64,000 nucleotides of DNA. It comes from Sistotremastrum niveocremeum HHB9708. Taxonomy: Eukaryota; Basidiomycota; Agaricomycetes; Sistotremastrales; Sistotremastraceae. Position numbers and translations under genes: made by a program. Location: the NCBI GenBank assembly GCA_001630475.1, contig KV419400.1:806940-870939 (forward strand), given 5' to 3'. Under the pieces are notes generated by a model, which was not told the origin of the DNA, searched no databases, and saw nothing but the letters and a program-made list of their open reading frames with translations. How positions within the stretch are numbered: the first letter of the stretch is position 1; each line of letters starts with the position of its first letter. Below, one piece after another: positions 36,957-48,124 of the stretch.

Positions 36957-38074
36957 TGCTGGCCCGCCATACCCTCGCCTCTCTCTTTTATGCCGTCCTG
37001 TGTTTCTCGACGGTCTGGGCATTCAGAGACAGGGAGGGCAAGCTTATTTCCCATCCGCTCATTGGAGGCAAACTTGTCCAGGTGAACCGGACACTACACC
37101 CTCTTCCCAATTCCGTCTTGCGCTCTTTTGGATTGCCTATCAATGCCCCGCGTTCGTTACCGAAACGAGAGAAGGCTAGGTCACCGACTCCCAGAGGTGA
37201 GCTCGTCGCGCCATGTCCTTGTTCAAGTTTTGAGACCGTTGCGTAGAGATGGCCCCGCGACAATTGCAGTCAGCTCCCCCCTTGCCGTGAGCAGTCCTTT
37301 TGACATCTTCGGTAGACTATTCTTATGTTCTTCTAGCGATTCTGGTCACATTATCGCCAAGGACGCCAGTGGAGGTGTGACTTTGTGCGCTATTGCTCAG
37401 GAACTTAGTGAGTACCGTCGTGTCGCCATAAGAGAACTGAGACTTACTTGAGCACAGGTGTTTTTTCAACCTTCACATGCACCGAGGATCTGACACAAGC
37501 GGCGACCTTTACTATAACTTCCACGAACGGATTGATCAACATCGCCGTCGCCGGCGAAAGTGCCCCACAATTTGGAGGAGTTCCGGGAGCCTCGCAAAAT
37601 GATCAGTTGGCGGTCATTGAACCTGGCAGTCCCGAGTGCGTGCCATGCTTTGTGTCTCATAATATTTATTGAAGTTTCTGTCTGCAGCTCAGTTTTCCTT
37701 CTACCGGTGCAGGGTAAACTCATGCGCCTGGTCCAATTTAGCCACGACTGACGCCGTCTGTTCTCAGTGTCTTCGGAAAGTAGCCCGAATACTAACAACG
37801 CGTATGGCTTCCCCAGCCAAAGCAATATTTGGGAGATAAATCCGATAACTGCCGAAATAAGTTTATTTTGGACTGGCTCGTCTGGATGTGAGTGGAGTGT
37901 ATCCAGATCTTTTTATGTTCACGATACTCACGCAGTATTGCAGCCTTTTCCCTCACGTTATTTCATGACGTCTCGTTCGGCGACATTGAAGCGACACCGA
38001 ATCTGCCTGGTTTTATGAATACATTTGGAGATCAAACTCAGGAGGTCAGATTTTTCTTCGTGGTGATGGTGTGA
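36957..38074 (+). CDS. Secreted protein, function unknown
   Basis: Starts with a clear signal peptide (MLARHTLASLFYAVLCFSTV, WA), then FRDREGKLISHPLIGGKLVQ and VNRTLHPLPN with a sequon. Spliced exons continue with DGPATIAVSSPLAVSSPFDI, CSSSDSGHIIAKDASGGVTL, FSTFTCTEDLTQAATFTITS, INIAVAGESAPQFGGVPGAS, NAYGFPSQSNIWEINPITAE and ISLFWTGSSG. The last exon gives LTLFHDVSFGDIEATPNLPG and stops at 38074 if no further intron is used. About 270 residues, beta-rich, few cysteines, no membrane helix and no GPI tail. Probably extracellular. I recognise no enzyme motif. At least five introns. Confidence 0.6.
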
Positions 38075-38833
38075 TGAACATTTTGGGACCCTTCCCTTGA
38101 CTTTTTCTGCGTTTCTTTCGGGACAATTTTGTCATAGCATGTCGGGAAACCCTGAACTAACTGTGTGGCTTCGAGTAGTCTTTTCACGAACAGGACATGG
38201 TAACGTAGCACTCTTTTACGCTTGGACTTGATCTCTGGGTCTTTCCTGTATCTTCTAATACACGGCTTGTGTCACTGGCATCGTCGGGTCTAGGCACGCG
38301 AGGCTGTTCCACGTGCCGATCATTCCCGACGTGGTGCCGTACTCGCTGTAATGGGTGGGGGTGAGTTCGGGCCGTGAGATGGTGATTGCGACGAAGAGTG
38401 GCGCTCCGGGAGCACTTGACGAGAGCGATACGGGTGAAGTGCAAGAGATGACCAGCGAGTCGGAGAGGGAGCACCGGGCCGACGTCGGTGTGATCTCATC
38501 GTGGAACTAGCCGAGGCTCGGCGCGGAGTGTGAAAATTTGCAAGGGGCAAGTCGGTGCCCGGGCAACATCAAACACCAGATTTTCTCTTTCGACCACCAC
38601 CAGCACAGACAGCCTCGTCGCTCATTAATTGCCCAAATATATTCCAGACCATGGACTTTGTCGCAGAAATGCTTGTTGCCCGTCAAGGTGAATATTTGCT
38701 CGATTTTCACTTCTTTTTGTGTTGTGGGGCGCCAAAGCCTTGTGGCCGGACTCGTGTCCTTCCCGCGAGCAGCCGATAAGACATGGTATTTTAATCGTAT
38801 CCTTACCTGCTCCTTCTCCTTTCACCACGACGT
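38075..38833. other. Intergenic with possible 5' exon of the next gene
   Basis: 759 bp. A short open stretch at 38651 (MDFVAEMLVARQ) is followed by a gtgaat donor and could be a small upstream exon or leader frame of the Ser/Thr-rich gene. The rest shows nothing I can support. Confidence 0.4.
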
Positions 38834-40218
38834 ATGTCCTCCAATTCCACCTCCGTCGCCTCGACATCGTCGTCGTCGTCGTCCCCCCTCTCTTCTGGTT
38901 CGTTGCCCCCCTCTCCCCCTACTCGTTCTTCTATTCCTCGTCCCTCGTCATCTTCAACGACTTCAGCTGACCCATCATCTGCTACCACAGCTTCCTCCAC
39001 AAGTTCGTCTGATTCATCATCTACTTCGAGCACTTCATCGTCCTCGTCGTCTTCGTCGACCCCAACCTCAACTCCTACATCGACCCCGTCATCGACACCA
39101 GCGTCGACACCCCCTACATCGACCCCGCCCACTACAGCCCCTCCGACCTCAACTCCGCCGACCACAGACGGAAATCAGAGTACAATCGATAGTTCGGCAT
39201 CCTCTGCCAGTTCCGCTTCCAGTGCCAGTAGCGCCAGCAGCGTATCTAGCTCCGAATCCAGCGCTTCATCTGCTTCATCTGCATCTGCTGCGACTGCTCT
39301 CAGTACCACAAGCGTCGCAGTTAGTACTGTTTTATCGACAGAAACAATGTGAGTATCTGTCGGGATCTCTGGCAATCTTAATTTCATCTCGTAAGCAGCA
39401 CCACAAATGGCGTCGCTTCTATCGTAACCTCGCAATCCACCATCTCGGCAGCTACCACTGTTCGGCCAAGCCAGCATACGAGCAGCTCCAACAGCTCTCA
39501 TACTGGCGCAATCGTTGGAGGTGTTGTTGGTGGAATAGTCGCTTTGGCTGCCCTTGCCCTATTGGCCTGGTTCATTGCCAAGCGACGAAGCAAGGATGAA
39601 TTCGATGGGGACTTCGACCCCGCTCGTGTGGGCGTCAGTCGGGGCGGTCGTGGAGAACTTGATCTCTCTGGCGCTGAGGTGACTCCATTCCAGATGGACC
39701 ACGCTGCTGGTGGCATGCCCCAGATGGCACAGTCCGTCGGAGGAGACAGCTTCACGACGGCCGGATTGGCCGGTCTTGGCGCAGGAGGAGCTGCTGCTGC
39801 CGCTGCAGCTGCTGGAAGTCACTCATCTCGTTCGGAATCGGAGTATCCACATACTGAAAGCTCGTATAATAATCTTGGCATGGTTCAGCAAGCTCGCCGT
39901 GACACCCCGTCCATCCATCAACCCCCGACGTCTACCTCACACTCCGGATCATCTCAACCCATGTCAGCCAAAGAACGAGAAGCGTATGCTCAACGATACG
40001 GAAACACCGATAACCCGATGTTCGCGTCTGGGTCAGCTCGTCCTTTGCAGTTGTCCAATTCCGCAGACTCGGACGATGCCACGTCGCAACCTTCACAGGT
40101 CTTGGTCCATCAGGATGGCGGACGTATCCCACCTGAGGAACCAGCGGTCCCTCAGGAGATTCCTCCGACATATGATAGTATCTCAGATCGGCCCAATTCG
40201 CCCAACTCTCCTCATTAG
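38834..40218 (+). CDS. Second Ser/Thr-rich single-pass membrane protein
   Basis: Starts MSSNSTSVASTSSSSSSPLS with about 175 residues of Ser, Thr and Pro repeats (SSTPTSTPTSTPSS, SASSASSASSASS). One intron near 39352-39400, then TTNGVASIVTSQSTISAATT and a membrane helix (GAIVGGVVGGIVALAALALL, AWF) with a basic stop (IAKRRSK). The cytosolic tail of about 200 residues holds an Ala-rich run (GAGGAAAAAAAAG), a Tyr-containing Ser-rich part and ends IPPTYDSISDRPNSPNSPH. No signal peptide. Same plan as the gene at 31794-33703 but with little identity outside the helix, so it is at most an old paralogue. A cell-surface sensor or wall protein is the likeliest role. Confidence 0.7.
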
Positions 40219-42260
40219 TGCGGGGAGCTCATGATCCAAAAAGCTTCATGTTTACGATCCATTGGTACTGATTATATATTTTCGTGTCTTTTACAGTGAG
40301 TAGCTTGTTGTTCGATCCTTTGTAGCATTGTTTAGCACACTTGTCATGATGACCTTTGCATATACACATTTTAATCCAACCCTTGCGGGCTATGCCCTGA
40401 CGAGAATAGCGCTTCCCGTGTTGACCCGATGAAGGCTTAGCTCCTATTCGGTCAGGGATCAGTCGTATCGGTGCAAGATCCGCATATATTCTGCTACTCG
40501 ACTTGAAGGCTGTTGTAAAGCTTCATGTGACAAGTAGCACGCATATATAACTGCTGAACTACACTCAACCAAAGTAAACTCTCCCACCATCTGCCAGCTT
40601 CACAAATGAATGAGCGCCAGCAAAGATGAGGGCCAGACATGATCGATCATCGAAGGCGTGCCCTCTGCACCGTGTATCGTGCACCTGAGAGGGCCCTGCA
40701 GCTGCTTTGAATGCCTGCCTGAGAAAGCCCGTCGCTCAACGGAGATTCTTGAATGCCGAAGCACGGATAGTCAGCCTTCTTCTCCTGAGTTAGGAGTGTG
40801 ATTGAAGGACTATTGGTTCCTGAGAAGTGTAGTTGCAGCACAGTGGGAATTGATTTGTGCATGGGTTCATTAGGCTGATCATCCGGATGTGTTATAGCGT
40901 GTGGCGAGGATCACGAGTCGATTACTCGTTTGTGAGATCAAGAGGGTCTGGAACAGGGATTGAACTGATGCCAGAGTGAATACGTGAAGCAGGTACGGAG
41001 TGTATCGCTTTTGCGCCCGGTGGCTTTGACGGATGGCAGTTCAATTGATCAAAGCGCATGGACCTGAGACTCATTCTGTCGTGACACAAGTCGGATTGAC
41101 ACTAGACCACTGCGAGCTCCCCGAAACTCTTTAGCAGTGTAGCACATAGGATCCGAGGAGCCAATGAGAAGGTAGGAGCGAGTGTAGATCCATGTAACCA
41201 ATGAGTGATCCAATGACCGCCATCGCTTGACCAGAGAAGAAGTTTGACCTGCATATACGGCAAGTCTAATTCAAGTTAGCGACCGGAGCGAAGTCGAGGT
41301 TGCCTGCTGGTCGCGTGGAGCCGAGGAATATCAAAGTTGTTTTGGCCTCGTCATCGTCATCGTCACGCCAGCGACCGTTGACGAGATTAAGAGATCCTAT
41401 ATATGACGGTGGTTATCTTCGAAATTTCAGAGAGCATGGCATGTCGCCCTGAGCAACGAGGGTGAAGTTGTGGAGGTCAATATACCGAGGACGACTATGA
41501 CGCCTTCCCATAGTGGTGCAGCTTCGGTATGATCGTTGAAGAGTCGTTTTGTACTCCACTTTCAAAGTTATTTTTCCGTGTCATTTGGAAGTTACACCAG
41601 TAGCCGTCAGCCCTGAATATCCATAGGATTTGTCGACAAGATTTCCAGTTTGACCTGGAGAACATAATCATCTATGTTGTTTTCCGAGTTTTCCAGAGAT
41701 GACCGACTCAGACCGCTCAGACTGGCGACAGAAGTACAGCTGAGATAGCAGATCATATTGTCCTGAGAGCCCTTTGTTATATCAAGACTCGACATGGAAA
41801 TTGGGCCGTATTGTGCTGCGAAACCGTCGCCGGAGAACGCCAAAGTCAACTCCGATCAAAGCAACTGCTCAGAGACGCCCTCGACGTCCAGCAGGCCTCT
41901 CACTAAAAACTCGAATTCATGCTCCAGCAAAAGCATAGCATCTGATTCAAATCAAAATGCGACACTGATCTTTTTGATTTCCGCGCACGACGAAAATTCT
42001 GGTCGCTGTCAATGGGCGGATACAAAGTGGATATGAGCGCGACCTCCTGTGGGAGCGATCACGGCAGCGCAGCGCCTGAGATGAATGGACGACTTGATCA
42101 GCTGCTGATACGGGCTATTGTTATGCAACACCAGGCCAACACGTTCCTATGAAGAGTGCTAATGCGCAAAGGGTGACGTCACTCCAAGTGGAGGGACATT
42201 CTATACGCTGGTGGTATATATAGCTCGCACCTCGTAACTCTCTCTTCACTTTCATCCACC
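40219..42260. other. Long intergenic region upstream of glutamate decarboxylase
   Basis: 2.0 kb without a gene I can support, the longest gap in the window. Small frames occur on both strands; the best, on the minus strand at 41607-41930, is interrupted by an in-frame stop. The right end contains the TATA box and promoter of the decarboxylase gene. Confidence 0.5.
42215..42222 (+). promoter_or_regulatory. TATA box of the glutamate decarboxylase gene
   Basis: TATATATA lies 39 bp upstream of the ATG at 42261, which has a good context (tccaccATG). This spacing implies a very short 5' UTR and fits a strongly expressed gene. Confidence 0.55.
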
Positions 42261-44086
42261 ATGCCTCTTGCTAAGGTTAGTTGCTGAACCCCCTGTACCC
42301 TAGACGCTCATCCTCACGTCCTTTAGCACGTCAAACCTGATGATATCCTCAAACAATCTCGGGATCATGTCACTCATTCGCATGGTCTGACCAAATCAGA
42401 TCCCTCTCAAACCCAGTCTGGTTACGCAGTATGTCTATTTTCTATGAGCTGTATGAAACCTAGCTCAGCGTTTGATTAGGCTCGTTACGGAACGGCACCA
42501 GTCCCAAAATACAAAATCCCTTCCACAGGAACCGACGCTAATGCGACATATCAACTCATCCATGATGAACTCTCCCTCGATGGTTCACCTCTTCTCAACT
42601 TGGCCTCATTCGTGCATACATGGATGCCCAAGGAAGCCGACCAGCTCATGATTGAAAACATGTCCAAAAATCTCATCGATCAGGACGAGTACCCCATGAC
42701 GCAGATCATCCACACTCGTTGCATCTCTATGCTCGCAGATCTGTGGCATGCGCCCTCCGTTCATAGCGCGGTCGGAACGGCCACCACTGGCTCGTCAGAA
42801 GCTATCCAGCTTGGTGGTCTTGCCATGAAGCGCATCTGGCAAGAAAAGCGAAAAGCCGCTGGCAAGAGCATTCACGAGCCTGGTCCTAATATCGTCATGG
42901 GCGCAAACGCGCAAGTTGCTCTTGAAAAATTCGCTCGTTACTTCGAAGTCGAATGCCGTCTTGTTCCCATTTCCGTCGAAAGCAAGTACAGGCTCGATCC
43001 CAAGAAAGCAATGGACTATGTCGATGAAAATACAATTGGTGTATTCGTTATCCTTGGCAGTAAGTGAACGTCGTATGTCCATTTCCAGTTGTTTACCCGC
43101 ACCAAGGCACATATACCGGCCACTATGAGCCCGTCAAAGAGATGAGCGATCTCCTGGACGAGTACGAAGCCAAAACAGGCCATTTTGTTCCCATTCACGT
43201 CGATGGTGCATCTGGTGCTTTCGTAGCTCCGTTTGCCAATCCCAAACTTTCCTGGGACTTCTCTCTGCCTCGCGTCGTATCGATCAATACGTCAGGACAC
43301 AAGTTCGGATTGGCATACGTCGGTGTCGGTTGGGTTGTTTGGCGCGACAAGGCCCATCTTCCAAAAGATCTTATCTTCGAGCTGCACTACCTGGGATCGG
43401 TGGAATATTCCTTCTCTCTTAATTTCTCTCGTCCCGCCGCTCCTATCATCGCTCAATACTTTAACCTCATCCACCTCGGCTTCAAAGGCTATCGTGATGT
43501 CGCCCTAAACGACCTCAAGAATGCTCGTTTGTTGTCACGAGCTCTGGAACGAAGCGGTTATTACACGGTCCTGTCTGATATCCACAGACAGGTACCCAGT
43601 GCTGGAGGTGTCCTGGAAGGAGCCAAGAAAATTGCTGGCATTGACGAAACCAATGTCGAAAGTTACGAGCCAGGCCTCCCCGTCGTGGCATTCCGATTCT
43701 CTGACGATTTCAAAGCCAAGTATCCCGACGTCCAACAGAAGTGGATCCAGACATTATTGAGAGCGAAAGGTTGGATCGTTCCTAACTACGAGCTTGCGCC
43801 GGGATTGGATCAAGTCGAAATTCTCCGAGTCGTGGTCCGAGAAAACATGACCGAGAGCTTGATTGACCGCTTGGTCACCGACTTGGTGAGGAATGCGGTC
43901 TTTTATCTGTGAATTATGCATGCTAACTTGCACTAGATCGAAATCACAGAAGGCCTCAAGAAGGAAAATAGTCCCACTCATGCCCTTGCCATTCTGGGTC
44001 GGAAGAGCGCAGCTCATAAAGCCGATGGCTCAGCGGACCATCCTCCTTCTAAACCCAACTCTGGCACTTACGCGAAACCTTGTTGA
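42261..44086 (+). CDS. GAD1: Glutamate decarboxylase (PLP-dependent)
   Basis: Converts L-glutamate to GABA and CO2 in the cytosol. Exons: MPLAK, then HVKPDDILKQSRDHVTHSHG to SGYA, then ARYGTAPVPKYKIP, the large exon to 43063, 43100-43891 and a last exon from about 43938. Family blocks: PLLNLASFVHTWMPKEADQL, YPMTQIIHTRCISMLADLWH, GTATTGSSEAIQLGGLAMKR, FVPIHVDGASGAFVAPFANP and the PLP lysine in SINTSGHKFGLAYVGVGWVV. GYYTVLSDIHRQ and WIVPNYELAPGLDQVEILRV close the fold. About 545 residues. The tail (GRKSAAHKADGSADHPPSKP) is basic and could be where calmodulin binds in some GADs, but no Trp anchor is present. Five introns; one splits the segment before TYTGHYEPVKEM. Confidence 0.94.
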
Positions 44087-44388
44087 ATCGAAAGAAGCAG
44101 TCATGTATCAACTGTACATCACAAAATGTAGCACTACAAGTTTTCATATGCATTGTTTTTGAAACGAAATGTTGTTACTTTGCTTCCGGTTGCCGTGCTA
44201 GCCGTGATCATCATCTAAAGAAGAAATGAGCCGGTGACCACGAATTAGACTTGCATCTTGTTGTCTTGGTCTTGTGCCCCGAGGTGCTTACCTCTCCTTT
44301 TTTGCCACTGGATATACCCTTTCGATACTAGAGTGGCAGCTGAGCTTCACTCATTGTTGCCAAAACATCACCCTCACGACCGGATTTC
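44087..44388. other. Intergenic, no gene seen
   Basis: 302 bp between two plus-strand genes; holds the GAD 3' UTR and the promoter of the coiled-coil gene. Nothing else seen. Confidence 0.5.
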
Positions 44389-46881
44389 ATGAATTCTACT
44401 AGCCCGCCTTCTACGTCTAAAACCCGCAGGCTGGGTAGGACTTCTCCCCCTACCACCTCCGTCTCGCCGCCTGGGCCTTCGTCTCTCATTGCCAAAGGCG
44501 GGACCGCACGTTCTGCCGTGCCTCCTCGTGCCAAGTCATCCCTACCGGCGCGACGCACTTCGCTTCATGTGTCTCCTTCCAGAACTGCATCCAGTTCACA
44601 AAATTCTGATGAAGCCAGAGACGGTTTACTCGCATCGTTAAAACGAGAAACAGAGGAAAAGGAAGAGGTAGAGTCTGTCTGCATTTACAGAGGGTTCATT
44701 GCTCATGCCCGTCGCCTTTCTGGTGTCGCGTGTCAAGCTTCTCGTCAGACTCCAAAATAAAGAACAAACTCTGTCAAGTCTGACTTCTGACAATGACAAT
44801 TTATTGTCTGCGCTGAATGCTGCTGAGGGAAGATTGACCGAATTTTATGCCGAACAATCGAGGATGGATGATGAGATGGCTGCGAAGGGAGAGGTGATCG
44901 ATAAATTGAGGGACCAGGTTCGTGAACTTGAGAAGGAGAAACGTGATGCTATCAGGCGATATAATGAACAGGTCGGTCAGATATTACATTTCATGCACAT
45001 GTAGCTGAAGCCTGCTATTCTGTACAGACTCAGACGTTTGATGCTGAACGTCAAGCATTTTACGATAACGAACAACATCTCAAGTCTCGCATTCAGTCGC
45101 TGACAAAGGCGAAAAAGACCCCTGTTACGCCTATAACACCGGAACAGGCGTCCGACGTTGAGGAGGAGACGCAAGAAGAACCCTCGTTGGAGGTTGATCC
45201 ACCAGCTCCGACATATGACAACGGCGACGAAGAAAATGAGCCTGCTGAAATGACTTCTCTGCGTCTAGAACTCTCGACACTCGCCACTTCACATGCTTCA
45301 TTGCAGAGCACATTACAGCTACTTCAGACACAACTACTGGATTTGAAGAGGGTAAATAACGAGCTACAGGAAGAAAACGAGAGTTATAACATCCTGCTCC
45401 GAGAGAAGACATTGACGGGTCAATTTGACATTCTCCGGCGTCTTGGAAATGGTGATAGTGGGAACGCGGACGACGAGCCGGAGAAAGAAGCAGACGCACG
45501 GTCTTTCCACTCCACAGCGCGATCGACTCTCAATACTCTTCCCGAACTTGAAGAGCTCCATCTGGATGGCCACTTCCAAGATCTTGCCTCCGAGTTGGAT
45601 ATGGAGCACGGTCGCGGAGATGAGTCTCCTCGATTGTCGAATCGTTCGGGACGAAGGGCCCGGACTGGCGCATCTTCTCCAACTCATCCACGAGGAGAAA
45701 CCTTGGCTGGTCTTCCTATCACTGGCCCAGGTCTGGACCTCGCAGCTGAACTTGGTCGCGCTGAAAATAGAGACGTTCTGGACGGACGGATAATCAGCGG
45801 ATCGTCAGAATACCTCTCCGCTGCTCAACAGGGTAAATCTCTGGCTGAAGCTGGGGAGAGCTCAACAAACCTTGCCGATGAATCTCTTCGGAACGAGATC
45901 AAGGCTCTCAAGGATGAAATCAAAGCGCTCAAAGATGCGAACAAGGCGTTATCGCTTTATGCGTCAAAGATTATCGACCGTATTATCGCTCAGGAAGGAT
46001 TTGAGCATGTCCTAGCCGCCGATTACGATAAGAAATCTACAACCACACAAGCGCCACCACCTCCCCCCAAACGGCCGCGCCCTCCGACTTCCTTCCTTGA
46101 CTCGTGGAAGAAGCCTACCAATCCCACTCCTGATCCAGCGCCGGAGGCTGTCAAGTCTCCTGTCCCAGTGACACCAGTGACTGCAGTGCCGGCACCACCT
46201 ACTCCCGATGTTAAACGGTCGCGCCGCTCGATGTCTTTCGACTGGAAGGCTCTTTCACCTTTTGGCGGTGAAAAGAAGCCTGAACCGACTAACCTTCGTC
46301 CGCTTGCTCTTCGTCCAGGAGCTCCTCCAATCGTAGGCGCACGGAAGTTGGAAACGCATGAAGACGAAGAGGACAGACAAGAACGAGAGAGATTGCAGGC
46401 TACGATGAAGCTCATGGGAATTGATAAGCCTATGCCTCCTCCACCGCCGGTCGAGAAAAGTGCCACTGCCCCTGCACCCTCTTCCACGGGATCTGGGTCC
46501 TCCACGCCTTCGATAAAACCGAGCGGGTGGTCATTGTTCAGATCCAAGTCCAACGCCTCTGCAGAGGCATCTCCGAGATCTATACCGGCGGATCTCACTA
46601 CTCAGGCTCTCGAACAAGTTGAAGTGTCCGAGAAGATGAAACAACTCGATGAGAGGGAGCGAGAGCTTAGCGAGGAGATTGCCAAAGGTTCAAGTGGTGG
46701 ATATACAGAATTGACGCCACGCAGTCTTAGTGAGGAGTGGAGAAGCAGAAGAGGCCTTCGCATTGGGAGTGCTGGGGGAAGTGATAGTGCGAGCACTGTT
46801 TGGAGTGCCGGAAGAGAGCATGATGATTCTGGGGAAATGAGGTTGAGTGAGGATTCTCTGCATGGTGCTATGAGTCCGTAA
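44389..46881 (+). CDS. Coiled-coil protein, possibly Uds1-like (septation)
   Basis: Starts MNSTSPPSTSKTRRLGRTSP, a basic Ser/Pro-rich N-terminus. Three introns then lead through long heptad stretches: LLVRLQNKEQTLSSLTSDND, VIDKLRDQVRELEKEKRDAI, TQTFDAERQAFYDNEQHLKS, LQLLQTQLLDLKRVNNELQE and EIKALKDEIKALKDANKALS. The phrase LYASKIIDRIIAQEGFEHVL follows the last coil. The second half is disordered, with Pro runs (QAPPPPPKRPRPP, MPPPPPVEKS), a Ser-Phe-Asp-Trp motif (SMSFDWKALSPFGG) and an acidic Ser-rich tail. About 770 residues. I recall related mushroom proteins labelled as up-regulated during septation, but that label is weak here. Probably a cytoskeletal or polarity scaffold; Pro runs could bind profilin or SH3 domains. 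Confidence 0.6.
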
Positions 46882-47087
46882 TCCTGGGGTTTTGTTTTTC
46901 GTATAACCACATTGCAACTTCGATACCCAGGTATACCATTGTCATATAGGTCACACTAGTAATAATACAACTATATTGGATTAGTATCTGCGATGAAGGT
47001 CGAAAATATAGTGTACACATTAGTGGCATGAGTAAAAGATAGTTCATCTCAATGTAAAGCTTGAGGTGACAAAGTTCTGCCAAGGGT

Positions 47088-47933
47088 TCAAGTGCTTGGG
47101 TTATGCTTGACCAGAGTGTTCTGAACGTGAGTGCGAAGCGTTTGAAAGGGGTTCTTGCGAAATTCCGGATTAGATAGGACCAGGGGATGTCGGAACTGTT
47201 CCAATTTGCTTCATAACCATTGAGTATAAATTTTCAAACCATATATGATAGCTGACTCACAGTGCTTTCAGGCGTTGTGTTTCATTAGGTGGTTTGCTTT
47301 TGCCTTCGCCGATTTGTCCCGGTTTCGACTGTGACTGAGGTTGCTTTTCGGATTTCTTTGGAGGATTTGAATCGTTGCCCTCTGCCTCTTTCGAATCAGG
47401 GGCTATAGAAGCCATTGTTTGCAGGACGACCTCCATGTCTGTCAAGTCGGCGGTCAGAGTCTCTTTGGCCTTGCGTCTCAAACGCTTAGCATGAGACTTT
47501 GAATAGGGTGCGGACTGTTGCCCAATGCCTGACCCAAAGTGGTATAAGATACCAGGTCACTATGGAAGCCGAGTGATTTAACTCACGTTCCAAAAACGCC
47601 TCGCGCTTCATCATCTGCTTTGTTTTCTTGCTTAGGGCTGGTTGTTCGGGCTCCGGATGGGACAGTTCCTGCAGAATAGTATTTGCCTAAATACCACATC
47701 CCTAATGAGTCAAGATCATGGATGCAACGATTGATATGGGCTGACAGGTGCATCTGGAGATATGGCAGGCAGTGGCCCAAAATTTTGAACGGCATTGTCT
47801 TGAGCAGCGAAACGACGCTTCTGAATTGCTTCTAGTCTTCCATGAGAGAAACGTTTACGACTGTCTTTGGGCTGTGTAAGTCAACTCGTTAGTTACTTGT
47901 GCGCTGGGAAGAAAACGGGTAGTGAAATACCAT
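47088..47933 (-). CDS. SLX9: Ribosome biogenesis protein SLX9
   Basis: Nucleolar protein of 90S pre-ribosomes needed for ITS1 processing and 40S export. Exon 1 contributes only the ATG (47933-47931): gtattt follows at once, and exon 2 starts at 47871 with CCC AAA GAC, giving MPKDSRKRFSHGRLEAIQKR. Later exons read FAAQDNAVQNFGPLPAISPD, KKTKQMMKREAFLE, QSAPYSKSHAKRLRRKAKET, QIGEGKSKPPNETQRLKAL and, last, FRHPLVLSNPEFRKNPFQTL and RTHVQNTLVKHNPST. PYSKSHAKRLRRKAKE and NPEFxxNPFQTxRTHxxNTL are the two SLX9 signatures. About 215 residues, strongly basic. Divergent from the palmitoyltransferase gene with 191 bp between start codons. Confidence 0.86.
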
Positions 47934-48124
47934 TTGCAGCAATTCGGATGTAATCCGGTCTCCGATGACTTCTACTCACACTCTTGTACTTGTACTATAG
48001 CTAAGCAACCTTCTCTTCGCTCCAACACATCCCTTTCATCTTCAGCCACGACGACTACGACTACGACCGCTATCTGGATCTGTTGACTTTTGGACAGCGC
48101 GCGTCTGCAACTTGAACGGCCCAC

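Noticed and set aside
38538-39599. Plus-strand open frame of 353 codons, Pro/Arg/His-rich
   Set aside because: It is another frame of the Ser/Thr-rich membrane-protein gene, without motif; the real frame has a membrane helix and tail.
41607-41930. Minus-strand open frame upstream of glutamate decarboxylase
   Set aside because: Interrupted by an in-frame stop, no recognised domain, no convincing splice chain; at best a decayed gene.
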